From: Hyphomicrobiales bacterium | GTDB lineage: Bacteria; Pseudomonadota; Alphaproteobacteria; Rhizobiales; Rhizobiaceae | Reading direction: 5' to 3' | Assembly (NCBI GenBank): GCA_900472625.1 | Contig: UCIT01000081.1 | Span: 1-39,388 of the forward strand | DNA length: 39,388 nt | Shown here: piece after piece, positions 17,584 to 25,753 of the stretch | How positions within the stretch are numbered: the stretch's first letter is position 1 | Layout of the letters: the number at the start of each line of letters is the position of its first letter | Notes under the pieces: generated by a model | What the model was told of the DNA's origin: nothing | The model's input: the letters and a program-made list of their open reading frames with translations, nothing else | Databases searched by the model: none | Made by a program: the position numbers and the translations under genes

Positions 17584-17920
17584 GACGACGCCGCGCTGGT
17601 CGTCGAAGAAATCCAACAATGCGGCGTGGGGTCGCTGGCGATTGCGGCCGACGTCGCCGAGGAGACGCGGGCGGAGGCGATGTTCGCCTCCACGGTGCAG
17701 GAGTTCGGCACCATCGACATTCTCGTCGACAACGCCGGACTGCAACGAGACGCGCTGTTCCACGAATGAAAAGCGTCCAGTGGGACACCGTCGTGAACGT
17801 CAATCTCAAGGGCGCATTTCTCTGGTCGCGCGCGGCGGTGCGGGAGTTTCGCGGCGTCCGCCCGGATGTCTCGTCGACGGCGGAATGACGCTCTATCCTG
17901 GTTTTGAAACGGGTGGCTGA
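17584..17920 (+). pseudogene. Short-chain dehydrogenase remnant (glucose 1-dehydrogenase type)
   Basis: Three pieces of an SDR are left. The first frame reads DDAALVVEEIQQCGVGSLAI, then FGTIDILVDNAGLQRDALFHE, ending at TGA 17767. One lost A moves the frame to MKSVQWDTVVNVNLKGAFLW, then SRAAVREF. The remaining piece is the SDR C-terminus CLVDGGMTLYPGFETGG. The N-terminal Rossmann half (about 50 residues with the TGxxxGIG motif) and the middle with the Ser-Tyr-Lys site (about 110 residues) are deleted. It is non-functional, and its tail overlaps the end of the exported Cys-protein gene on the other strand. Confidence 0.8.
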
Positions 17921-18180
17921 GGATCGAGGTCGTAGCATCTCGCTCTTCGGCTTCCCGTCTGGCAGGCAGGTGAGAAGTGAAGCCGATAGTGACCCTGCTT
18001 CATGCACTCGCTGAATCCTCTCCGATCCTGCGGGTCCTTGCAAAGATGCGCAAGTTCGCAATGTTTGAGGACGTCGGAAAATTCCTCGCTCCGTTCGACG
18101 CTATGAGCGACGGGAGATGACGAGACGAAGCATATCAGCGATGCGGCAACGCTGAGCGTGGGCGTGGACAACCATCTCAT
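17893..18180 (-). CDS. Small exported Cys-containing protein, translationally coupled to DUF2955
   Basis: A 95-residue product with a signal peptide (MRWLSTPTLSVAASLICFVS, cut near residue 26) and a mature part with five Cys (about residues 41, 47, 59, 73, 82): KHCELAHLCKDP, SECMKQ, SPACQ, RCYDL. The ATG (18178-18180) overlaps the TGA of the DUF2955 gene as ATGA, and GGAAGGA lies upstream, which strongly supports translation. I recognise no family. Location would be periplasmic or outer-membrane side. As last gene of the HlyD-DUF2955 operon it may be a periplasmic partner or substrate of that transport pair. Confidence 0.65.
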   Translation of the reverse strand: MRWLSTPTLSVAASLICFVSSSPVAHSVERSEEFSDVLKHCELAHLCKDPQDRRGFSECMKQGHYRLHFSPACQTGSRRARCYDLDPQPPVSKPG

Positions 18181-19205
18181 GACGTTGCTTCCTTCCGGAG
18201 AGCGGGGCGGGGCCAAAGGATTGCCGCGAATAACAGCGCGTAAACCAGCGCCACCCCGACATAGCCGATCCGGGTCGTGAAGGATTCTGCGGCACTTCCC
18301 GGAAGCGGGGAGACGCCTAGCCCGAACAGGATCAGGAAGATGGTGAGGGCGCCTGCGAACAGCGGAGCGTCCTTCGAGCGGGATGCTGCACGGCCACCCA
18401 AGACAAGAGCGACGACGAGGACGATCAGGAATATTGAAAGGAGATTTGGTCGCAGGGCCAGTAAGGAGTATGCGGTCGAAGCAAGAACGCCTCCGAACAG
18501 ATTGACGACCACGAGTCCGATTGCCGTTCGGCTGCTTGCCGCGAGGTCGAGCTGGCCAAGAAGCGACGCCACGGTGATCGGGATTACTGCCGCAGCAGTC
18601 AAGTTGTCGCTTGTCAGGCAGGTCACCACGGCGACAAGCAGAATGATCGTGTTCGCCAGTGCTCGGCGGGGAGACGATGGTCGGACGAGCGGCGGATCGA
18701 CGGAGAAGTCCCTGCCATCGGGTTCGGGGAAGATTGCGTGGGCAAGCCACATGAGGATCGTCCCTGACAGAACCCCTGTGACGAGAATGGACAGGATGGA
18801 TCCGGCAAGCTCCTTGTTCAAAATACCAAGCAGCGGAACGATGATCGCCACGACCAGCACCAGAAAGACCGCCGCACCGCCCTTCCCCGCCGACTGCGCC
18901 AGGAAACAGGAGAAGTAGGTAAGCCCCAGCAGCAAAAGAAATGGCACAGGCCGATCACCGAGGAGGCTGGTTAAAAGCATCATTATGATGCCTGTGGCCA
19001 GGATCACGATTGCCGCACCGATCGTCTTGCCGAATGGCAAAGGACGTGAGCTTCCAAGCAAGAACTGCGCTGCAAATAATGGGCTTAGGAACGGCACGAT
19101 GGCACCTGAATAGACAGCCACTGAGAAGCCGACGGAGACCGCGAACGCCACGCGCAGGCCCTTGCGTTTCTGTTCCTCGATCGCCGGGTCGCCCTTAATT
19201 GACAT
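18177..19205 (-). CDS. DUF2955 family inner-membrane protein (FusC/YccS-like)
   Basis: A 342-residue polytopic membrane protein of the DUF2955 family. It has two blocks of hydrophobic helices: residues about 20-170 (VAFAVSVGFSVAVYSGAIVP, IGAAIVILATGIIMMLLTSL, AVFLVLVVAIIVPLLGIL) and about 190-335 (NTIILLVAVVTCLTSDNLTA, LLSIFLIVLVVALVLGG, YVGVALVYALLFAAILW), with a short cytoplasmic part between. Relatives work with HlyD-type periplasmic adaptors in putative efflux of aromatic acids or related compounds; the substrate here is unknown. Its start overlaps the upstream HlyD gene by 11 nt, and its stop overlaps the next gene as ATGA, so all three are tightly coupled. Confidence 0.85.
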   Translation of the reverse strand: MSIKGDPAIEEQKRKGLRVAFAVSVGFSVAVYSGAIVPFLSPLFAAQFLLGSSRPLPFGKTIGAAIVILATGIIMMLLTSLLGDRPVPFLLLLGLTYFSCFLAQSAGKGGAAVFLVLVVAIIVPLLGILNKELAGSILSILVTGVLSGTILMWLAHAIFPEPDGRDFSVDPPLVRPSSPRRALANTIILLVAVVTCLTSDNLTAAAVIPITVASLLGQLDLAASSRTAIGLVVVNLFGGVLASTAYSLLALRPNLLSIFLIVLVVALVLGGRAASRSKDAPLFAGALTIFLILFGLGVSPLPGSAAESFTTRIGYVGVALVYALLFAAILWPRPALRKEATS

Positions 19206-20304
19206 AGGTCAAAACCGACATTGCGCGGATCCAAAGAGATCCCCACGCATTCGTCACGGGATTGTCGCCGGTGTAGATGACCACCGTCGCCTGCGAGCCA
19301 TACCTCACGCCACCCTTGGGCCGGGCGTCTTCGGCGATGTTCAGTCGAACGGGAAAACGCTGCGCCTCCTTAACCCAGCCGCTGTCGTTCCTGATCATCG
19401 GCAATCCCGTGTTCGGATCGACACCTCCCCCCTGCGATACGCCGTAACCGACACTCTCGACGGTCGCCGAGTACAATTTACCAGGAAGCGCGTCGAACAG
19501 GATCTCCGCCGGATTGCCAACGGCAACCTTTTCCAGGCTGTTCTCCTTGAATGCGGCGCTGATCCAGATTGTCCCGACGTCGATGAATGTCATTGCCGGT
19601 TGTCCTGATGCGACGACCTTGCCCACCGTGAGCTGGAGATTGGTAACGACGCCTGCGGTCGGAGCCTTCACAGTCGTATGCACGAGGTCGAGCCTGGCCT
19701 TTTCGAGACCGGCGAGCGCGGTACGAAGCTGAGGATTGTCATTTCCGGCCGGACCGAGCTGTTCCCTTGCCTTGGCGAGGTCGGCCTGCGCCCCCGAGAC
19801 CGAAGCTTCTGCCTGATCGTAGGCAGACTTGGCCGTATCGAAGCGCGCCTTGGAGAAGACGCCGCGTTTCACGAGCTCTGACGCCCGAGCGTACTGGTCG
19901 CGAAGGTTGTCGCGATCAGCTTGGGCTTGCACAAGCTTGGCCTGAGCCGCGTCTACAGCGGCGGTCGAGGCGCCGATCGTCTGTCCGACGCTGGCGAGTG
20001 CCGCCTCGGCTTCGGCAACAGCGAGTTCATATCGTTCCGGGTCGATCCGGAAGAGAACCTGGTCAGCCTCTACCCGAGAGTTGTCGGAGACGCCCACTTC
20101 GACGACCCGTCCGGTAACCTCCGGCGCGATCCCGACGACGTATGCCTGAACCTGGGCTTGCGCGGTCGAGGGCGTGCGCCGCTCCATAAAGACAGAGAGC
20201 ACGAACAAGACCGTAGCGATGAGGACGACGATGAGGGCCACCTTGCGCAACGGGCTCGGTGGAGCAGAATCTTTTAAAGGCTCGGTTACAATTTCGGATT
20301 CCAC
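19195..20304 (-). CDS. HlyD/EmrA-type membrane fusion protein
   Basis: A 369-residue periplasmic adaptor. A single N-terminal transmembrane helix (residues about 21-40, KVALIVVLIATVLFVLSVFM), first lipoyl half (AYVVGIAPEVTGRVVEVGVSDN), a coiled-coil hairpin about 90-195 rich in Ala/Gln/Lys, second lipoyl half with APTAGVVTNLQLTVG, then beta-barrel (WISAAFKENSLEKV). Such proteins join an inner-membrane transporter to an outer-membrane channel. The partner is the overlapping DUF2955 gene. No TolC-like outer-membrane gene is in the window, so the channel would be encoded elsewhere. It starts 45 nt after the small helical protein B on the same strand. Confidence 0.9.
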   Translation of the reverse strand: MESEIVTEPLKDSAPPSPLRKVALIVVLIATVLFVLSVFMERRTPSTAQAQVQAYVVGIAPEVTGRVVEVGVSDNSRVEADQVLFRIDPERYELAVAEAEAALASVGQTIGASTAAVDAAQAKLVQAQADRDNLRDQYARASELVKRGVFSKARFDTAKSAYDQAEASVSGAQADLAKAREQLGPAGNDNPQLRTALAGLEKARLDLVHTTVKAPTAGVVTNLQLTVGKVVASGQPAMTFIDVGTIWISAAFKENSLEKVAVGNPAEILFDALPGKLYSATVESVGYGVSQGGGVDPNTGLPMIRNDSGWVKEAQRFPVRLNIAEDARPKGGVRYGSQATVVIYTGDNPVTNAWGSLWIRAMSVLTYVN

Positions 20305-20349
20305 GGTATTCTTCTTTCTAAGCGCGTTACGAGAGGGCTAAGACAGTCC

Positions 20350-20652
20350 TTAGCCGAGGGTCCGGACGGACGATGGATGAAGAGGGAGCGTCTCGCCGTC
20401 GAGCGCTTGCTCGATCTCTTTCGCGAGATCGGTGATCAATTCCTCATACTCCGCGCAACGCCCAAGGCGATCGGGATCTGTCGATGACTGCCAATTGGAC
20501 AGTTCCCTTAGGGCTTCTGCGAGGTCCGCGCATATTTCGAGGAAGGTCTCATCCCGCGAGGCAAGGTCTTCTATCGCCTCGGCCCGAAGCGGAAACCGCA
20601 GCCTTACAGCCGACACGCTTTCATCCATCGTCGACTCCATTTCAGAGTGCAT
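20350..20652 (-). CDS. Small helical protein B, first gene of the HlyD-DUF2955 operon
   Basis: A 100-residue product from ATG 20652 (MHSEMESTMDESVSAVRLRF), with AGGA 5 nt upstream; ATG 20640 and 20628 are alternatives. The frame stays open to 21450 but that part overlaps the lipoprotein gene on the other strand and the operator sites, so I discard it. Predicted helical and charged, with no signal peptide. It resembles small protein A at 14688-14915 (AIEDLASRDETFLEICADL and AEYEELITDLAKEIEQAL). Family unknown. Located between an operator-like palindrome and HlyD. Confidence 0.6.
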   Translation of the reverse strand: MHSEMESTMDESVSAVRLRFPLRAEAIEDLASRDETFLEICADLAEALRELSNWQSSTDPDRLGRCAEYEELITDLAKEIEQALDGETLPLHPSSVRTLG

Positions 20653-20727
20653 GAGTCCTGCCGATCGGACGTGCCGGTCAGCAATTTCTTCTGCGACTAT
20701 GTTCGGGGAAGACGAGCTGTTCGTGCA

Positions 20728-20746
20728 GTATGTTACGGTATCATAC
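20728..20746. promoter_or_regulatory. Palindromic candidate operator upstream of the HlyD operon
   Basis: GTATGTTAC-G-GTATCATAC is a 19-bp near-palindrome (8 of 9 pairs). The left half is identical to the site at 17522. It lies about 76 nt upstream of ATG 20652, in the region between the HlyD operon and the divergent lipoprotein operon. The spacing and shape resemble TetR-family operators. Confidence 0.55.
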
Positions 20747-20882
20747 ATGCTCCGGGACGCCTTGCCGGGCTCGCAAATTGTTCGATCTGACCGAGAACCG
20801 CCTGCATTCGGGGCGGAAGTTAAAATCCCTTGTCTGATGATGCGGAAGCGTTTTCGTGGCCACCATTGGCGGAAATGGGGAT

Positions 20883-20908
20883 GTAACATACCCGATGTTA
20901 CGCGTAAC
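20883..20908. promoter_or_regulatory. Clustered GTAAC/GTTAC half-sites upstream of the lipoprotein-MscS operon
   Basis: GTAACAT (20883-20889) and ATGTTAC (20895-20901) are perfect inverted repeats with a 5-nt spacer, and the second overlaps a perfect 12-bp palindrome GTTACGCGTAAC (20897-20908). GTAACATAC is the reverse complement of the GTATGTTAC half-site in the two operators at 17522 and 20728. It is about 82 nt upstream of the lipoprotein gene. Confidence 0.45.
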
Positions 20909-20989
20909 CAGCTTGATGTTCGGCTAGCTTCCCCGCGGCCAGGTTCCTTCGCAATGCGCGAGGACTGGTCAGGGTGAAGCTGCGGGGCA

Positions 20990-22300
20990 TTGGAATTGAA
21001 CAGAGCGAACACGATCGTCGGCCGCATTCGCGCGGCACTTCCAGGTGGTTTGAAGACGGTTCCCCTTGTAGTGTTGATCGCGGTCGCAGGATGCGGCGGC
21101 CATCCGAAAAACGTGCTCATCCCAGTCGCCGACACTTCGCCGCAATCGACGAAGGTCGACATGCTGGTGACAACGACAAGGAGCCGCTCGTCTGTCCAGG
21201 GAGAGATGTTCTCTGGTGAGCGTGCGCCTGCCCCGGCCTTTGCCGAGATAACGGTTTCCATTCCACCCGCCAGCGTCCGAAAGGTCGGGGAAGTCGCATG
21301 GCCGAAGCGGCTGCCATCCAATCCAACGACAGACTTCGCCACACTCAAGGCCGACGAGATCACGCGGGACGACGCCAGGAAGTGGCTCAGCGCTTCAGTA
21401 AGGAAGAGCCGCGACGGAAGTGTCCTTGTGTTCATACACGGCTTCAACAACCGCTTCGAAGACTCCGTCTACAGGTTTGCCCAGATCGTCCAGGACTCCG
21501 GCGTCCGAAGTGCGCCCGTGCTCGTGACCTGGCCGTCGCGGGGCAGTCTGCTCGCCTACGGTTACGACAGGGAAAGCACGAACTACACACGCAATGCGTT
21601 GGAGACGCTCTTCCAGTACCTTGCTAAGGACCCCGAGGTGAAGGAGGTCTCCATCCTGGCGCATTCGATGGGGAACTGGCTGGCGCTGGAAGCGCTGCGG
21701 CAGATGGCGATCCGCAACGGCCGCCTTCCCGCCAAGTTCGAGAACGTTATGCTCGCCTCCCCCGATGTCGATGTAGACGTCCGCCAGCAGATCGTCGACA
21801 TGGGCAAGCAGCACCCAAAGTTTACGTTGTTCGTCTCGCGGGACGATCGCGCGCTCGCGGTCTCGCGCCGGGTTTGGGGCGACGTTGCCCGGCTCGGCGC
21901 GATCGATCCGGAACAGGCGCCCTTCAAGAAGGAACTTGCAGACAGTCAGATCACAGTGATCGACCTCACCAAGGTCAAGGCAGGCGACAGTCTGAACCAC
22001 GGCAAGTTCGCCGAGTCTCCAGAAGTCGTTCGCCTCATCGGCGCGCGGATTTCCGATGGGCAAACGCTGACCGACAGCAAGGTCGGCCTCGGTGATACGA
22101 TCCTTGCAGCGACGACCAGCACGGCTGCAGCGGCTGGCAGCGCTGCGGGATTGATCCTCGCCGCTCCGGTCGCGATCGTCGACCCCAACACCAGGGATAA
22201 CTACGCCACTGAGGTGGAGGGCCTCACGGGGGCTCCCGGCCCGAAGGCGAAGACGACCTGCAGGAGCGACGACCCCTCACCCACGACGTGCGGACGATAG
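20990..22300 (+). CDS. Lipoprotein with DUF900-type alpha/beta hydrolase domain
   Basis: Product of 436 residues from TTG 20990; the true start is uncertain, since no good ATG or Shine-Dalgarno is visible. Residues 20-40 form a lipoprotein signal (VPLVVLIAVAGCGGHP, lipidated Cys35). The body is the DUF900 alpha/beta hydrolase: VLVFIHGFNNRFEDSVYRFA with oxyanion His150-Gly151, VTWPSRG, then the nucleophile elbow AHSMGNW with Ser226, and the Asp/His part SLNHGKFAESPEV. These proteins are presumed esterases or lipases of the envelope, substrate unknown. It precedes the MscS gene by 37 nt and begins the plus-strand unit that faces the HlyD operon. Confidence 0.85.
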   Translation: MELNRANTIVGRIRAALPGGLKTVPLVVLIAVAGCGGHPKNVLIPVADTSPQSTKVDMLVTTTRSRSSVQGEMFSGERAPAPAFAEITVSIPPASVRKVGEVAWPKRLPSNPTTDFATLKADEITRDDARKWLSASVRKSRDGSVLVFIHGFNNRFEDSVYRFAQIVQDSGVRSAPVLVTWPSRGSLLAYGYDRESTNYTRNALETLFQYLAKDPEVKEVSILAHSMGNWLALEALRQMAIRNGRLPAKFENVMLASPDVDVDVRQQIVDMGKQHPKFTLFVSRDDRALAVSRRVWGDVARLGAIDPEQAPFKKELADSQITVIDLTKVKAGDSLNHGKFAESPEVVRLIGARISDGQTLTDSKVGLGDTILAATTSTAAAAGSAAGLILAAPVAIVDPNTRDNYATEVEGLTGAPGPKAKTTCRSDDPSPTTCGR

Positions 22301-22337
22301 CCGCCCGAGCGCCAGTGTTCAAAATTCAGGATGTACG

Positions 22338-24509
22338 ATGCGCGTTTTCTCGAAGCAGTCGCCAGTCAAGACCATCATCCAGGTTGTTATGGTTCTGGGG
22401 GTCATGTCGTGCGGCGCAAACCTGGCGGCGGCACAGGTCGCGTCGCCGCCGACCGGATCTGACACGACGCCGCCCGATAGCGTCAGGCAATTCGCGGACC
22501 TTCTCAAAGATCCCGCCGTCCAGAACTGGCTGCATCAGCAGGTAACGACACCGGCCGCGGCTTCTCCAGTGGTGCCGGCGGACAGTGACACAGCTTCGTT
22601 CGCCGCCGCGACCATGCGCCTTCGCGGACACGTAGCCGGCCTGCTTGCCGGGGCGCAAACCTTTCCATCGGAGGCCATGCGCGGCGCCGCTCTTCTTGAG
22701 CGGGACGTCGAAGCGAATGGCGGGTCGCGACCAATCCTCCTGGTGATCGCCTTCGTCGCAGCCGGACTGGTGACACAATGGCTGTTTCGGTGGATTACGA
22801 CCGGATGGCGCGCATGGATGGCGCGAGCCTCTGTCTCGACAGCTCGCGAGCGGATGATCGCCGTGTTCGCCCGTTTGATCTGGGCGGCGGGTGACGTTCT
22901 TTCTTTCGGGCTGGGCAGCATCGGCTTCTTCCTCCTTTTCCCATGGCCACCCATCATCAGGGAAGTCGTCGTCGGCTACCTGTTCGCCGTCGTCGTCTTT
23001 CGCCTGGCAAGCGCTCTGTTCGACGTGTTGCTCGCACCGCACCGGCAGGCGCAGAACCAGTTCCGCGTGGTTCCTGTTTCAGACGAGGCGGCCCGCTTCT
23101 GGACGAAGCGACTGAGCTATGCTGCCGGCTGGTATGCCTTCGGCTGGGTGACCATCCGTTTGCTTGGTACTATTGGCTTTTCCGTGCCCTCCCAACAGCT
23201 TGTTGCCTATACGCTCGGGCTCATCCTGCTCGCCATTGCCATCGAAGCCGTCTGGCGGCGTCCGGTGGTGGCCGACCCGATCGATCAGCCGCGCCATGTC
23301 GGCATTCGCGCTCGACACTGGTTATGGACTGCCTACTTCATCGGCGTCTGGCTACTGTGGGTGGTTGGCGCGATGAAGCTTTTCTGGGTAGCGCTTGTCT
23401 GCGCTGCACTTCCAGGAGCGGTCGCCCTCACCAAGGCCTCGGTGAACAATCTCTTGCGCTCATCCGATCACGTTGAAGACGGTCACAAGCGAGGCACTGT
23501 CATATCCGTGGTGGTCGAGCGCGGCATCCGGGCGGCGCTCATTGTCGGAGCAATCCTCTTGCTCGCCGAAGTGCTGGAGGTTCGTCTGACCGCGATGACG
23601 ATGCAGGATAGCCCTGCCGTGCGCCTCGTGCGTGGCGCTTTGAGCGCCGGTATCATTCTGCTGGTCGTGGACCTTGCATGGAATGTCGTGAAAGTGCTGA
23701 TCGACCGGAGGCTCGGCGACACCGAGGCAGCGCTGGAATTCGGTAGCGAACGGGAGCGGCGGCGTACCCGCTTAAGAACCTTGCTACCGATCCTGCGCAA
23801 CTTCGTGATGATCCTGCTTGCCGTCGTCGCCGTCATGATGGCGCTGTCGGCCCTTGGCGTGGAGATCGCGCCACTGATCGCCGGTGCGGGCGTCGTTGGC
23901 GTCGCGATCGGCTTCGGCGCGCAGACGGTGGTCAAGGACATCATCAGCGGAATGTTCTACCTGCTCGACGACGCCTTCAGGGTCGGCGAGTACATCCAGA
24001 GCGGCAGCTACAAGGGAACGGTCGAGTCGTTCAGCTTGAGATCGGTGAAGCTCCGGCACCAGCGCGGCGCCGTCTATATCGTGCCCTTCAGCGAACTCGG
24101 AGCAGTCCAGAATATGAGCCGCGACTGGGCGATAGAGAAGATGACGATTACCGTGACCTACGACGCCGACATCGAGAAGGCCCGAAAGATCATCAAGAAG
24201 ATCGGCCTGGAGCTGTTCGAGGATCCTGAGTTCAAGCCGATCACGATCGAGCCCTTGAAGATGCAGGGGATCGACAGCTTGGGTGATTCCGGACTTCTCC
24301 TGCGGATGAAGGTGATGACGCTTCCCGGCCAGCAATTCACGCTAAAGCGCCGTGCGCTGCGCATGATCCATCAGGCTTTTAACGACAACGGCATCAGGAT
24401 CGCCGTGCCGACCGTGCAGGTTTCGGGCGGCAAGGATGAAGGTGTTGCCGCTGCCGCCCAGCAGGCACTGGCGACGCACAATGCGGCGATCGCTGCGGGA
24501 ACTCAGTGA
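22338..24509 (+). CDS. Large MscS-family mechanosensitive channel
   Basis: A 723-residue channel protein. Signal peptide about 1-33, a short periplasmic part (to about 130), then about ten membrane helices; the last ones form the MscS pore region with IAPLIAGAGVVGVAIGFGAQ, then TVVKDIISGMFYLLDDAFRVGEY (about 505-560), followed by the beta and cytoplasmic alpha/beta domains (TVESFSLRSVKLRHQRGAVY, ending VPTVQVSGG). It is longer than E. coli MscS (286 residues) and resembles the larger YbiO/YnaI-type members. The role is release of solutes on hypo-osmotic shock. ATG 22338 has AGGA about 7 nt upstream. It stands between a lipoprotein hydrolase and a small exported Cys-repeat protein. Confidence 0.9.
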   Translation: MRVFSKQSPVKTIIQVVMVLGVMSCGANLAAAQVASPPTGSDTTPPDSVRQFADLLKDPAVQNWLHQQVTTPAAASPVVPADSDTASFAAATMRLRGHVAGLLAGAQTFPSEAMRGAALLERDVEANGGSRPILLVIAFVAAGLVTQWLFRWITTGWRAWMARASVSTARERMIAVFARLIWAAGDVLSFGLGSIGFFLLFPWPPIIREVVVGYLFAVVVFRLASALFDVLLAPHRQAQNQFRVVPVSDEAARFWTKRLSYAAGWYAFGWVTIRLLGTIGFSVPSQQLVAYTLGLILLAIAIEAVWRRPVVADPIDQPRHVGIRARHWLWTAYFIGVWLLWVVGAMKLFWVALVCAALPGAVALTKASVNNLLRSSDHVEDGHKRGTVISVVVERGIRAALIVGAILLLAEVLEVRLTAMTMQDSPAVRLVRGALSAGIILLVVDLAWNVVKVLIDRRLGDTEAALEFGSERERRRTRLRTLLPILRNFVMILLAVVAVMMALSALGVEIAPLIAGAGVVGVAIGFGAQTVVKDIISGMFYLLDDAFRVGEYIQSGSYKGTVESFSLRSVKLRHQRGAVYIVPFSELGAVQNMSRDWAIEKMTITVTYDADIEKARKIIKKIGLELFEDPEFKPITIEPLKMQGIDSLGDSGLLLRMKVMTLPGQQFTLKRRALRMIHQAFNDNGIRIAVPTVQVSGGKDEGVAAAAQQALATHNAAIAAGTQ

Positions 24510-24549
24510 GTTTGTGCCAGACGAAATGAAGAGAACCGGAGGAACTGAA

Positions 24550-24981
24550 ATGAGAATGCTCACCATTCCAAGTCACCTTCTCGCGGCCCTGGCCGCTATC
24601 GTGTTGGTTTTTGCACCCGTGTTGGTGCCGTCCACCGCCGAAGCCCGCCGCGGCGTCGCGGCGTGTGGTCCGAGAGGCTGCGCTGCGGCAGCGTGCGGTC
24701 CTCGTGGATGTGCGGCGGCCGGGCGGACACGACCAGGATACAGTCCGGCCTATCGCCCTGCCGTGCGGCCGGCATACCGGCCCGCGCAACGCGGGGTCGT
24801 CGTCGTCGCGCCTCGCCGTTACTGGCGTCCAGGAGCCGCGATTGCCGCCGGCGCTGCTATCGGCTTCGTTGCAGGCGCCGCCGCCGTATCGCTGGCAGGC
24901 ACCCCACCACAGCCCGGCCAGTGCTGGTACTACACCTCGCCCGCCAAGACGACAGGTTTCTGGGACGTCTGCCCGCGCTGA
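24550..24981 (+). CDS. Small exported protein with ACGPRGC repeats
   Basis: Product of 143 residues. ATG 24550 has GGAGG 7-8 nt upstream; the frame extends upstream into the MscS gene but without support. Signal peptide about 1-32 (LLAALAAIVLVFAPVLVPST, cut after AEA). The mature part begins with two tandem ACGPRGCAAA units (four Cys), then an Arg/Pro/Tyr-rich stretch (YSPAYRPAVRPAYRPAQRG), a hydrophobic Gly/Ala helix (about 105-125), and the ending CWYYTSPAKTTGFWDVCPR. The Cys pattern suggests disulfides or metal binding. I recognise no named domain. It starts 40 nt after MscS and probably shares its transcript. Confidence 0.7.
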   Translation: MRMLTIPSHLLAALAAIVLVFAPVLVPSTAEARRGVAACGPRGCAAAACGPRGCAAAGRTRPGYSPAYRPAVRPAYRPAQRGVVVVAPRRYWRPGAAIAAGAAIGFVAGAAAVSLAGTPPQPGQCWYYTSPAKTTGFWDVCPR

Positions 24982-25053
24982 AGGTGTCCGAGCATACTGC
25001 CCTTCCCGCGGGGTCGGGAGAGGTTCTAAGATCATCAAAAAACAGAGGGCACC

Positions 25054-25701
25054 ATGGACTTCACCATCATCGATGCGACGCTTGTCGGCAAACTCTTGCT
25101 TCTACTCCTGATCGGCATGGGGCCGAAAATTGCACTGGTGCCGTTTCTCGAGAAGACCCATGCGTTCGATACGGAAACCAAGGTCCGCATCGGACGCCAG
25201 ATGGTTCTGACGGCACTGGTCACGGCCTTGATCCTGTTCGCCACGGGCGCACTGCTGATGCGTCTGCTGCACATTACGGGCGGCGCCGTGGCCGTGGCTG
25301 GTGGCATCATCCTTGCCCTGATCGCCATCAAGATGGCATCGGGGCCGACGGAGAAGCCTCACGGGGAACTGGAGACACCTGTTGACCCGGACAAGCTCGC
25401 CGTGTTTCCCTTGGCGGTTCCCTATCTGCTCAATCCGGTCGGCATCACGGTCATCATCCTCGCCTCGGGCGAAGTGGTGTCGATCGCAAGCGCGGCCCTG
25501 GTTGCCGGATTGATCCTCGTGGTCGGCGCCTTCGACTATCTGGTGTTCACGAATATCGACAAGCTTGCCAAGCGGATGAGACCGGCAAGCATGGTGGTGT
25601 CGGAGGTCGTCTTCGGGATCCTGCTCACTGCCGTGGCGATCCAATTGATCGTCAGCGGGCTCGGCAGTCTGGGTATTATCGCGCCAACCGCCGCTCACTA
25701 A
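25054..25701 (+). CDS. MarC family integral membrane protein
   Basis: A 215-residue inner-membrane protein of the MarC family, with six hydrophobic helices: LVGKLLLLLLIGMGPKIALV, QMVLTALVTALILFATGALL, GGAVAVAGGIILALIAIKMA, the family loop FPLAVPYLLNPVGITVIIL, ALVAGLILVVGAFDYLVF, and VVFGILLTAVAIQLIVSGLG. The family has no proven transport substrate; the old link to multiple antibiotic resistance was not supported by mutants. Follows the Cys-repeat gene by 72 nt. ATG 25054 has AGAGGG a short distance upstream. Confidence 0.85.
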   Translation: MDFTIIDATLVGKLLLLLLIGMGPKIALVPFLEKTHAFDTETKVRIGRQMVLTALVTALILFATGALLMRLLHITGGAVAVAGGIILALIAIKMASGPTEKPHGELETPVDPDKLAVFPLAVPYLLNPVGITVIILASGEVVSIASAALVAGLILVVGAFDYLVFTNIDKLAKRMRPASMVVSEVVFGILLTAVAIQLIVSGLGSLGIIAPTAAH

Positions 25702-25753
25702 CGGACGTGGACGAGAACACGTTCGGGGTGTAGGTTCTTCGCCAAACGCAACG

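Noticed and set aside
20653..21450. N-terminal extension of small protein B to 366 codons
   Set aside because: It would cross the operator sites and overlap the lipoprotein gene antisense; the start at 20652 has a ribosome site and fits the related protein A.
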